NCBI GenBank assembly: GCA_900751665.1
Contig: CAADSV010000074.1
Span: 1 to 29,176, forward strand
DNA length: 29,176 nucleotides
Reading direction: 5' to 3'
Source: an uncultured Collinsella sp.
GTDB taxonomy: Bacteria; Actinomycetota; Coriobacteriia; Coriobacteriales; Coriobacteriaceae
Under the pieces are notes generated by a model. That model searched no databases, was not told the DNA's origin, and worked only from the letters and a program-made list of their open reading frames with translations. The stretch's first letter is position 1; each line of letters starts with the position of its first letter. Shown one piece after another: positions 23,127-29,176 of this stretch. The translations under genes were made by a program, and so were the position numbers.

Positions 23127-23155
23127 AGTATAGGTATGTCTATAGATATAGACAA
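23127..23155 (-). promoter_or_regulatory. Predicted promoter of the MDR dehydrogenase
   Basis: On the minus strand TTGTCT (23155-23150) and TATACT (23132-23127) are separated by exactly 17 bases, giving a start near 23120. Palindromic site 1 covers most of the -35 box and the spacer, an arrangement typical of repression. Confidence 0.7.
23137..23154. promoter_or_regulatory. Operator-like palindrome, site 1
   Basis: TGTCTATAGATATAGACA is an 8-2-8 palindrome overlapping the dehydrogenase promoter. It shares the TGTCTA/TAGACA half-sites with sites 2 and 3 and suits a dimeric GntR-family repressor. Confidence 0.7.
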
Positions 23156-23157
23156 GC

Positions 23158-23171
23158 ACATCTAGACAAGT
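23158..23171. promoter_or_regulatory. Operator-like palindrome, site 2
   Basis: ACATCTAGACAAGT is an imperfect palindrome around TCTAGA. Its right half CTAGACAAGT matches the complement of site 3 (ACTTGTCTAG). It lies just upstream of the dehydrogenase -35 box. Confidence 0.65.
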
Positions 23172-23286
23172 AGAAAAGAAATTTATAATGCAGCCATCAG
23201 CTATGTCAGATTTAACAGGGTAAATACTGGACATATACCGTTTACGGCCAATAATCAACCGTTTACCGACCGTAGTATTTATGCTA

Positions 23287-23302
23287 ACTTGTCTAGATAA
23301 GT
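23287..23302. promoter_or_regulatory. Operator-like palindrome, site 3
   Basis: ACTTGTCTAGATAAGT is a palindrome with one mismatched pair. It sits 3 bases before a TATGAT -10 box (23306-23311) facing the PTS gene, so bound protein would cover that promoter. Confidence 0.7.
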
Positions 23303-23305
23303 GAT

Positions 23306-23311
23306 ATGATA
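23306..23311 (+). promoter_or_regulatory. -10 box of the PTS promoter
   Basis: TATGAT matches the consensus at five of six positions; no good -35 is seen, which would suit an activated or weak promoter. The leader to the PTS start is about 130 bases. Confidence 0.45.
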
Positions 23312-23447
23312 AAAATAGAAGCGCAAGAAGTCAGGGAAGCGGGCCCACCCGTCCTATTGCACGAGGTACACGCAAACGGCGCGTCTGCGGTCTCGAGTGA
23401 AGCCAAAACCGCAGTCGCTCCGAATGAAGAGAGGGGGATTCCCCGTC

Positions 23448-25057
23448 ATGATGCAAAAGATACAACGTTTCGGCGGTGCAATGTACACGCCTGCAATTCT
23501 TTTCGCATTTTCCGGAATCGTCGTCGGCCTGGGTACGTTGTTTACCACCGAGGCGATCTTTGGCGAGATGGCCACTGCGGGCCATCTTTGGTTTGATTGC
23601 TGGAATGTGCTGCTCCAGGGTGGTTGGACGCTCTTTAACCAGATGCCGTTGCTGTTTTGCGTAGCGTTGCCAATCTCGCTCGCGAACAAGCAGAACGCTC
23701 GCTGCTGCATGGAGGCTTTGGCCATCTACCTTACCTTCAACTACTTTGTTAGCACAATCTTGGGGCAGTGGGGCCCTGTCTTTGGGGTCGACTACTCTGT
23801 CGAGGCGGGCAGCGGTACTGGTCTTGCCACTATCGCAAGCATCAAAACGCTTGATATGGGCATCATGGGCGCGCTCATTATCTCTGGTATCGCCACGATG
23901 CTGCATAATAAGTTCTTCGACACCGAGCTCCCCGAGTGGCTGGGCGTGTTCTCGGGCTCCGTGTTCATCTATATGACGGTTTCTTCGTTATGGTTCCGGT
24001 CGCTCTTATCGCCTGCCTGGTGTGGCCGCATGTTCAGGCTGCTATCTCCGCCTTCCAGGGATTCATCCTTTCCGCCGGTACGTTTGGCGTGGGTGTCTTT
24101 GCTTTCTTCGAGCGCGTGCTGATCCCTACAGGCCTGCACCACTTTATCTATACGCCGTTCTATTACGACAACGCGGCGGTCAACGGCGGCATCTTTGCTG
24201 CTTGGGCCAACATCCTGCCCCAACTGGCTGCCGATCCGAGCATTGCTCTTAAGGATGCCGCACCCTGGGCTGCCTATACCTGCCCTGGTTGGACTAAGGT
24301 CTTCGGCTCGCTTGGCGTCGCCATTGCGTTTTATATGACCGCTAAACCCGAGCGCAAGCAGCGCGTCAAGGCTCTGCTGATCCTGGTCACCCTTACCGCT
24401 ATGCTTTGCGGTATCACCGAGCCGCTTGACTTCACCTTCCTGTTCATCGCGCCCGGCCTGTTCGTCGTCCACTGCGTGCTCGGAGCGCTTGGCTGCATGG
24501 CTCAAAACCTCCTTGGCGTCGTGGGCATCTTCGACGGCGGCATCATCTCGATGCTCTCGTGGGACTGGCTGCCCCTTTGGGCCGCACACGGTCTGCAGTA
24601 CGCCATCTCCATCCTTGTCGGTCTGTGCTTTACCGCCCTTTGGGTCGTGGTCTTCCGTTTCCTGATCGTCAAGTTCGACTTTAAGACCCCCGGTCGCGAG
24701 GATGACGATGTTGAGGTCGAGCTCAAGTCCAAGGCCGACTACAAGCAAAAGCAGGGCGGTGCTGCTGCTGGCAAATCGGTCGCCCAGAGTAAAGATGATG
24801 AGCGCTTGGTGCTTGCCGAGAACATCCTCGATCTGCTCGGTGGCACGGATAACATCATCGATGTAACGAACTGCGCCACCCGTCTGCGCGTTAACGTCAA
24901 GGACAAGAGCGTCGTTGCACCCGAGGCTTCCTTCAAGGCGATCGGTACGCATGGTTTGGTGGTCCAAGGTCAGTCAATCCAGGTCATCATCGGCCTTACC
25001 GTCCCGCAGGTTCGCGAGAAGTTCGAGAGTCTTCTGAAGTTCGAGAGTCTTCTGTAA
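23448..25057 (+). pseudogene. Alpha-glucoside PTS EIICB transporter, frameshifted
   Basis: Two frames together give one EIICB. The first runs from ATG 23448 (MMQKIQRFGGAMYTPAIL) to the junction at 23976-23977. The second carries on with GFFVMVPVALIACLVWP to the stop at 25057. Between ATG 23973-23975 and GGT 23978 only two bases are present where a codon is expected, a one-base deletion; no slippery heptamer is seen. The product would be about 537 residues: a multi-spanning EIIC sugar channel, then a linker rich in K, D and E, then an EIIB domain with the phosphorylated cysteine in VTNCATRLRV. The family takes up and phosphorylates maltose-like alpha-glucosides, matching the GH4 enzyme downstream. 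The start follows a GAGGGGG site 10 bases away. The last 36 coding bases are an 18-bp tandem repeat. Confidence 0.88.
25019..25054 (+). repeat. 18-bp tandem duplication at the PTS 3' end
   Basis: The 18-base unit AAGTTCGAGAGTCTTCTG occurs twice in perfect tandem, giving KFESLL twice at the C-terminus just before the stop. It keeps the frame and adds six residues to the EIIB end. Confidence 0.95.
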
Positions 25058-25076
25058 ACCATCGTCCACCGAAACA

Positions 25077-25195
25077 ATCGGCCTTGCAGAGCCGGTATGC
25101 ACCGCAAGGCCGATCCTAGAGATAAAAAACTCCACTTCTAGGTAGCAATTCCAAACCGTACAGGCCGCGTGCGGGGATGGATTGAGCAAGCGGCC
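25077..25195 (+). promoter_or_regulatory. Three intercistronic stem-loops between PTS and GH4 genes
   Basis: The 155-base gap has an 11-bp perfect stem (25077-25087 with 25104-25114, ATCGGCCTTGC), then CCTAGA/TCTAGG (25115-25120 with 25137-25142), then a 6-bp GGCCGC/GCGGCC stem ending shortly before the GH4 ribosome site. None is followed by a T-run on the plus strand. They could set the ratio of the two products by RNA processing or stability. Confidence 0.55.
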
Positions 25196-25212
25196 AGAAT
25201 GAGGAGGACATC

Positions 25213-26556
25213 ATGTCCAAGAAAAACTATGCCGTGACCATTGCCGGCGGTGGCTCTACCTTCACTCCGGGCATCGCTCTGATGCTGCTTGAGGAGCGCG
25301 ACCGCTTCCCGGTCAACAAGGTGACCTTCTACGACAACAACGCCGAGCGCCAGGAGACCGTGGCCAAGGCCTGCGAGATCTACTTCCACGAGAACGCCCC
25401 CGAGGTTGAGTTCAGCTACACCACCGATCCCGAGACCGCATTCACCGGGACCGACTTCGTGCTTGCTCACATCCGCGTCGGCCTGTACGCCATGCGTGAG
25501 CTCGACGAGAAGATTCCTCTCAAGTACGGCTGCGTTGGCCAAGAGACCTGCGGTGCCGGCGGTATCGCCTACGGCATGCGCTCCATCGGTGGTGTCATCG
25601 AGATTCTCGACTACATGGAGAAGTACAGCCCCAACGCCTGGATGCTCAACTACTCCAACCCCGCGGCCATCGTCGCCGAGGCCTGCCGCGTGCTGCGCCC
25701 CAACAGCCGCATCATCAACATCTGCGACATGCCGATCGACCTCATGGATAAGATGAGCCGTATGTGCGGCATCAAGGATCGTCGCGAGCTGCAGTACAGC
25801 TACTACGGCCTCAACCACTTTGGTTGGTGGAGCAAAATCTACGACAAGGATGGCAACGACCTCATGCCGCAGATTAAGGAGCACATGGCTAAGAACGGCT
25901 ACCTGGACGGCATCGAGCACGAGGCCGGTAAGGAGCAGCATGTCGAGGAGAGCTGGATTCACACCTTCGGCAAGGCCAAGGATGTCTATGCTGTCGATCC
26001 CGAGACGATTCCCAATACCTACCTCAAGTATTACCTGTACCCGGACTATGTCGTCGAGACGTCTGACCCCAACTACACTCGCGCCAATGAGGTTATGGAC
26101 GGCCGCGAGAAGAAGGTCTTTGGCGCTTGCCGCGACATCATCGCCAAGGGTACTGCCAAGGACGGCGGCTTTGAGCCGGATGTACATGCCAACTACATCG
26201 TCGACCTTGCCTGCGCACTGGCCGAGAACACGCTCGAGCGCTTCCTGCTGATCGTCCCCAACGATGGCGCTGTGCCCAACTTCGACCCGACGGCCATGGT
26301 CGAGGTGCCTTGCATCGTCGGTTCCAACGGCTTTGAGAAGATCTGCCAGGGCCCGATTCCGCAGTTCCAGAAGGGCCTGATGGAGCAGCAGGTTTCCGTT
26401 GAGAAGCTCGTTGTCCAGGCTTGGGTCGAGGGCAGCTACCAGAAGCTCTGGCAGGCGCTCACGCTCTCCAAGACCATTCCTTCGGCGAGCGTTGCTAAGC
26501 AGATCCTGGACGAGCTCATTGAGGCCAACAAGGATTTCTGGCCCGAGCTTAAGTAA
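25213..26556 (+). CDS. GH4 family 6-phospho-alpha-glucosidase
   Basis: A 447-residue NAD- and Mn-dependent glycosidase of family GH4. The N-terminal Rossmann motif is IAGGGSTFTPG (10-20). The metal-ligand cysteine is C171 in ICDMP, where CDMP is the signature of the alpha-glucosidase subgroup, and the ligand histidine is H202 in GLNHFGWW. It hydrolyses 6-phosphorylated alpha-glucosides such as maltose-6-phosphate, the product of the PTS encoded just upstream, in the cytoplasm. Relatives are AglB, MalA and GlvA. The ATG at 25213 has GAGGAGG 5 bases upstream. The frame is intact although the partner transporter is frameshifted. Codon usage is strongly biased, as for a well-expressed gene. Confidence 0.94.
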   Translation: MSKKNYAVTIAGGGSTFTPGIALMLLEERDRFPVNKVTFYDNNAERQETVAKACEIYFHENAPEVEFSYTTDPETAFTGTDFVLAHIRVGLYAMRELDEKIPLKYGCVGQETCGAGGIAYGMRSIGGVIEILDYMEKYSPNAWMLNYSNPAAIVAEACRVLRPNSRIINICDMPIDLMDKMSRMCGIKDRRELQYSYYGLNHFGWWSKIYDKDGNDLMPQIKEHMAKNGYLDGIEHEAGKEQHVEESWIHTFGKAKDVYAVDPETIPNTYLKYYLYPDYVVETSDPNYTRANEVMDGREKKVFGACRDIIAKGTAKDGGFEPDVHANYIVDLACALAENTLERFLLIVPNDGAVPNFDPTAMVEVPCIVGSNGFEKICQGPIPQFQKGLMEQQVSVEKLVVQAWVEGSYQKLWQALTLSKTIPSASVAKQILDELIEANKDFWPELK

Positions 26557-26635
26557 GGACTACTGTCTCGAACCTCACGCATCTCTGCTTCATTTGCGCC
26601 GTCGTGGTGTCCGGATTCGCCCGGATGCTGCGGCG

Positions 26636-26641
26636 GCGCTA
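26636..26641 (+). promoter_or_regulatory. -10 region of ychF
   Basis: TATACT lies about 40 bases before the GTG start. A -35 is weak (TTCGCC at about 18 bases). The spacer is GC-rich and self-complementary (TCCGG/CCGGA inside GCGCCG/CGGCGC). The exact base position may be off by a few. Confidence 0.4.
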
Positions 26642-26682
26642 TACTTATGCAGTTTGAAGTACCTGTACCAAAAGGAGCTGTC

Positions 26683-27759
26683 GTGTCCCTTTCCATCGGT
26701 ATCGTGGGCCTGCCCAACGTGGGCAAGTCGACGCTGTTCACCGCGCTTACCAAAAAGACCGGCCTTGCCGCCAACTACCCGTTTGCCACGATCGACCCCA
26801 ACGTGGGTATCGTCGATGTGCCCGATGGCCGCCTGCAAAAGCTCGCCGACATCGTCAACCCGGGCCGCATTGTGCCGGCTACGGTCGAGTTTGTCGACAT
26901 TGCAGGTCTGGTGAAGGGCGCTAACGAGGGCGAGGGCCTGGGCAACCAGTTCTTGGCAAACATCCGCGAGACCGATGCCATCTGCGAGGTCGTGCGCTAC
27001 TTTAAGGACCCCAACGTCATGCGTGAGGTGGGCCGCACGGGCGAGTTCGTCGATCCCGCCGGCGATGCCGACACCATCATGACCGAGCTCATCCTGGCCG
27101 ATATGGGCACGCTCGAGAAGCAGCTGCCCAAGCTCGAGAAGGATGCCAAGCGCGACAAGGAACTCATGCCCAAGTTTGAGGTTGCCAAGCGTCTGCTTGC
27201 CTGGCTCAACGAGGGCAAGCGCGCCGCATCCATGGAGATGACCGACGAGGAGCGTGCCGCCGCCAAGGGCCTGTTCCTGCTCACCATGAAGCCCATCCTG
27301 TATGTGGCAAACGTGGACGAGGATATGCTCAACGACGATCTGGCGCCCATCGATGGCGTCAAGCCGTTGCTCATCTGCGCCAAGATCGAGGCTGAGCTTT
27401 CCGAGCTCGATCCCGAGGATGCGGCCGACTACCTGGAGAGCTTGGGCCTGGAGCAGCCCGGTCTGGACGTGCTCGCGCAGGCAGCCTACAAGCTGCTCGG
27501 CCTGCAGTCGTTCTTTACGGCCGGCGAGATGGAGGTCAAGGCCTGGACGGTTCGTCAGGGCGCGACCGCCCCGCAGGCCGCCGGTGTCATCCACACCGAC
27601 TTTGAGCGCGGCTTTATTAAGGCCGAGGTCATTGGCTACGACGACTACATCGAGCTCGGCGGCGAGCAGGGCGCCAAGGCCGCCGGCAAGCTGCGTATTG
27701 AGGGCAAGGACTATGTCATGGCCGATGGTGACGTCGTGCACTTCCGCTTTAACGTGTAA
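26683..27759 (+). CDS. ychF: YchF/OLA1-type P-loop ATPase
   Basis: A 358-residue Obg-related nucleotidase. The P-loop is GLPNVGKST (9-17), and the G3 region is VEFVDIAGLVKGANEGEGLG. The altered G4 motif NVDE in place of NKxD explains ATP rather than GTP preference in the family, and a C-terminal TGS domain ends in GDVVHFRFNV. The protein binds ribosomes and is linked to stress and redox responses. The start is the GTG at 26683, with AAAGGAG 5 bases upstream and the family start (M)SLSIGIVGLPN; the longer frame from ATG 26647 adds 12 unrelated residues. It is followed after 11 bases by a small membrane protein gene, probably cotranscribed. Confidence 0.96.
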   Translation: MSLSIGIVGLPNVGKSTLFTALTKKTGLAANYPFATIDPNVGIVDVPDGRLQKLADIVNPGRIVPATVEFVDIAGLVKGANEGEGLGNQFLANIRETDAICEVVRYFKDPNVMREVGRTGEFVDPAGDADTIMTELILADMGTLEKQLPKLEKDAKRDKELMPKFEVAKRLLAWLNEGKRAASMEMTDEERAAAKGLFLLTMKPILYVANVDEDMLNDDLAPIDGVKPLLICAKIEAELSELDPEDAADYLESLGLEQPGLDVLAQAAYKLLGLQSFFTAGEMEVKAWTVRQGATAPQAAGVIHTDFERGFIKAEVIGYDDYIELGGEQGAKAAGKLRIEGKDYVMADGDVVHFRFNV

Positions 27760-27770
27760 GGACGACGTGC

Positions 27771-28154
27771 ATGTTTAAATATGGCAAAAAAGCTGGCTAC
27801 ATGGGTATTGCGCTGCTCGTGCTTGCGGTGATTCCGCTGGTGGTTGCAGCGTGTGTTATCCCCAACATTGGTCCCGAGGTGGCAACAAAGTTTAATGCCG
27901 CCGGCGAGGCGACGCGCTGGGGCAAGAGCTACGAGTTGCTGGCACTGCCGGTGCTCAGCCTGCTGCTGAGCGTGGCGACGTACTTTACGGCAGGACGCCA
28001 GGCTAAAAACAATGATGATTCCGCCGCCATGGCGCGCATCGTATGCGAGCGTTACCTGCGCAACGGTTGCATCACGGGTGTGTTCCTCAACGTGGTCAAC
28101 GTTTACTTTATGTACTCGGCGATTACCGGAACGGGCTTTGGCTTTGGTTTCTAG
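27771..28154 (+). CDS. DUF1648-like small membrane protein
   Basis: A 127-residue protein with three likely membrane helices: ~10-30 (GIALLVLAVIPLVVAACVI), ~55-73 (LLALPVLSLLLSVATYFTA) and ~98-118 (GCITGVFLNVVNVYFMYSA). Between the first two lies GPEVATKFNAAGEATRWGKS, which fits the DUF1648 pattern (proline, then F-x2-x-G-x2-x-W) found at the N-terminus of SdpI-type immunity and other membrane proteins. The function is unknown. The ribosome site is weak (AAGGA). The gene lies 11 bases after ychF, and its stop is only 9 bases from the convergent gene. Confidence 0.75.
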   Translation: MFKYGKKAGYMGIALLVLAVIPLVVAACVIPNIGPEVATKFNAAGEATRWGKSYELLALPVLSLLLSVATYFTAGRQAKNNDDSAAMARIVCERYLRNGCITGVFLNVVNVYFMYSAITGTGFGFGF

Positions 28155-28163
28155 CTTGTCCTT

Positions 28164-28553
28164 TTAGGCAACGAGCCTGCACGCATATTCAATGGCTGCT
28201 GCGAGGCCGCCGCTCGATCGTGGTTTAAAGACCATGTCGGCGGCGGCCTCGTTTTCGTATCCGGCGCCACGAAGGGCGAGTGCGATACCGGCTTCTAGAA
28301 GGAGCGGCAGGCCGCGTTGACTGGTTGCGATTACGGCAGCCTGATTGAGCGAGCAGCTGTGCGTTTGGCATTGGATGGCAAGTTCACCTTGCGTCGGGCA
28401 AGGGACCAGAACGGCGGCGACGCGACTTGATAGCAATGCAAATGCTGTGCGCTCATCGGGCGAAAGGCATTCAGCTTCAACGACGACGAGCTTGGGCGGT
28501 GCGCTGTTTGTGCGAAGCGTGGCTCGGTACATGCGGACCGAAGAACCCGACAT
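28164..28553 (-). CDS. Unrecognised 129-residue protein
   Basis: The ATG at 28553 is chosen over the frame start at 28577 because GGAG lies 6 bases upstream of it. The protein (MSGSSVRMYRATLRTNSAPP...) has no signal peptide or membrane helix that I can defend, and no family I recognise. The pattern is alternating strand and helix: LVVVEAE, AFALLSS, VAAVLVPCP, AAVIATSQRG, PLLLEAGIALALRGAGYE, with two cysteines near the middle (CQTHSC). It is divergent from a small XRE protein with a perfect 24-bp palindrome between, so the two are probably a co-regulated pair. A strong hairpin that may terminate the opposite transcript lies inside its 3' coding part. Confidence 0.65.
   Translation of the reverse strand: MSGSSVRMYRATLRTNSAPPKLVVVEAECLSPDERTAFALLSSRVAAVLVPCPTQGELAIQCQTHSCSLNQAAVIATSQRGLPLLLEAGIALALRGAGYENEAAADMVFKPRSSGGLAAAIEYACRLVA
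28203..28254 (+). terminator. Possible terminator of the ychF operon, inside the convergent gene
   Basis: GAGGCCGCCGC (28203-28213) pairs perfectly with 28240-28250, a 4-bp TGGT/ACCA stem lies inside, and GTTTTC follows on the plus strand. It starts about 50 bases after the DUF1648 gene stop, within the coding sequence of the opposite gene. Confidence 0.5.
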
Positions 28554-28576
28554 AGAAAACTCCTGTGTATTCGGCA

Positions 28577-28600
28577 AAACGTAAACTATAGTTTACGTTT
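28577..28600. promoter_or_regulatory. Perfect 24-bp palindrome, likely operator
   Basis: AAACGTAAAC at 28577-28586, TATA, then GTTTACGTTT to 28600. It lies between divergent genes, 23 bases from one start and 29 from the other. TATAGT can be read at the centre on both strands, so both -10 boxes may overlap the operator. The small XRE protein is the obvious ligand candidate. Confidence 0.75.
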
Positions 28601-28629
28601 ATGTTCGGCTCCATTTCAAACTCGGCTGC

Positions 28630-28848
28630 ATGGACGAACGTGCGAAACAGATTCTTGGCAGGCGGGTCGAAGAGACACGCAGGAACCTTGGTATCTCCAA
28701 GGTTGATTTTTGTGTGGCGACAGGAATCAGCCGACCCTACCTCGACCGAATCGAAGATGGGACGGCAAATTTCACGCTCAAGGTTCTATTTAAGATCGCA
28801 CCCGCACTCGGCATGACGGTGTCAGAGCTTCTCGAGGGTATCGAATAG
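28630..28848 (+). CDS. Small XRE-family helix-turn-helix protein
   Basis: A 72-residue protein that is essentially one Cro/CI-type HTH domain. LGRRVEETRRNLGISKVDFC is at ~9-28, the recognition helix region is TGISRPYLDRIEDG (31-44), and the end is TLKVLFKIAPALGMTVSELL. It probably binds the adjacent palindrome as a dimer and represses itself and the divergent gene (inference). No Shine-Dalgarno is seen ahead of the ATG at 28630; if transcription starts within the palindrome, the leader is only about 30 bases. Confidence 0.85.
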   Translation: MDERAKQILGRRVEETRRNLGISKVDFCVATGISRPYLDRIEDGTANFTLKVLFKIAPALGMTVSELLEGIE

Positions 28849-29166
28849 GGCGATTCCCGCTGCTAATTGACGCTCTTTGGGCGGGTCCCCCTGGTTGCGA
28901 TGTGCAAAATCGCGAGTATTCAGCACCTGTTCAGCCGTAGATGGTAGCTCGGGCGGCTGGCTTTGCTTTTTGACAGTAGTTAATCCACACGCTTAATAAA
29001 AATGTGGAATAAATATTTACTAGACGGCCTCTTCGCCCTAAAAGTTCGTCTAACAGTCGGCCGATTCTATGCCTCCGGGGTAGCGCGCACAGTCGTGGTG
29101 TAAGAAGCAAGGGAGGGCCATCGCCTAGAATCGTCAGTGCCTAGATATTCGACGAAAGGAAAGACG
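28849..29166. other. Intergenic region with long leader of the last gene
   Basis: There is no supported gene in these 318 bases. They contain the promoter at 28970-28998, weak inverted repeats (TCCACA/TGTGGA near 28984-29009; TAGACG/CGTCTA near 29031-29054), and the stem that can cover the start codon of the last gene. The predicted untranslated leader is about 160 bases; no named riboswitch is recognised. Confidence 0.5.
28970..28998 (+). promoter_or_regulatory. Predicted promoter of the last gene
   Basis: TTGACA (28970-28975) is a perfect -35 box, and TTAATA follows after 17 bases (28993-28998); an 18-base spacing gives TAATAA. Transcription would start near 29006. Confidence 0.6.
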
Positions 29167-29176
29167 ATGGCCCACA
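29167..29176 (+). CDS. Start of a gene that leaves the window
   Basis: ATGGCCCAC (Met-Ala-His) follows GAAAGGAAAGACG, giving an AAAGGAAA ribosome site 5-6 bases upstream. Only ten bases lie in the window, so the product is unknown. Confidence 0.5.

Noticed and set aside
23960..23990. Programmed ribosomal frameshift in the PTS gene
   Set aside because: No slippery sequence, homopolymer or downstream pseudoknot is evident; a one-base deletion or sequencing error is the simpler reading.
26590..27741. 383-aa minus-strand open frame opposite ychF
   Set aside because: Antisense shadow of a universally conserved ATPase.

Overview
The window is a GC-rich bacterial chromosome segment that reads as a gut actinobacterium of the class Coriobacteriia, most likely a Collinsella or close relative. 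This is inferred from the gene set, not from a marker gene: a type III glutamine synthetase, a SARP/BTAD-type regulator, a split cobalamin-dependent methionine synthase, a MurT-GatD fusion of actinobacterial style, and a GntR-controlled alpha-glucoside PTS with a family 4 glycosidase. There is no rRNA, CRISPR array, phage module or intact insertion sequence.

Layout. 1-1074: 3' part of a SARP/BTAD regulator (+). 1144-2489: a YhbY RNA-binding protein and a SAM methyltransferase (both -). 2490-2814: a terminator and a 142-bp near-palindromic element. 2815-8513: a minus-strand block of metF, a stand-alone MetH reactivation protein, metH lacking that domain, and then a UPF0210 (PFL-like) protein that seems to have its own promoter. 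metF, the reactivation protein and metH are translationally coupled or nearly abutting and form one methionine-synthesis operon. 8514-8940: a divergent intergenic region with a nested inverted repeat and a structured leader. 8941-11028: glnN (+) with a strong terminator. 11093-11741: a repeat-rich stretch holding a MITE-like element with about 31-bp terminal inverted repeats, a 98-bp duplication that includes the 3' end of tRNA-Glu, and an intact tRNA-Glu(UUC) (-). 11842-16184: a minus-strand operon of two coupled helical-repeat proteins and a single-chain MurT-GatD amidating ligase. 16685-19087: two iron-dependent alcohol dehydrogenase family enzymes (+), each with a terminator, followed by a decayed third GldA-type copy (19201-19707). 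19859-21112: a multi-cluster ferredoxin-like protein (+).

21244-26556 is a carbohydrate locus. A TreR-like GntR regulator (-) and a zinc MDR dehydrogenase (-) lie divergent to an alpha-glucoside PTS EIICB gene (+) and a GH4 6-phospho-alpha-glucosidase (+). Three related palindromic sites in the shared intergenic region sit on or near both promoters and are the likely operators. The EIICB gene carries a one-base deletion and is out of frame in this sequence, so the pathway may be broken here or there is a sequencing error. 26683-28154: ychF and a small DUF1648-like membrane protein (+). 28164-28848: an unrecognised small protein (-) divergent from a short XRE repressor-like protein (+), with a perfect 24-bp palindrome between them. 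28849-29176: a promoter and a long structured leader for a gene whose first three codons end the window.

The most notable items are the MurT-GatD fusion co-transcribed with two helical-repeat proteins of unknown role, the three-operator divergent sugar locus with a frameshifted transporter, the tRNA-Glu-associated duplication, and at least four different long inverted-repeat elements in intergenic DNA. I see no clearly unprecedented multi-gene system. The MurT-GatD operon and the intergenic repeats are the best candidates for something little described.
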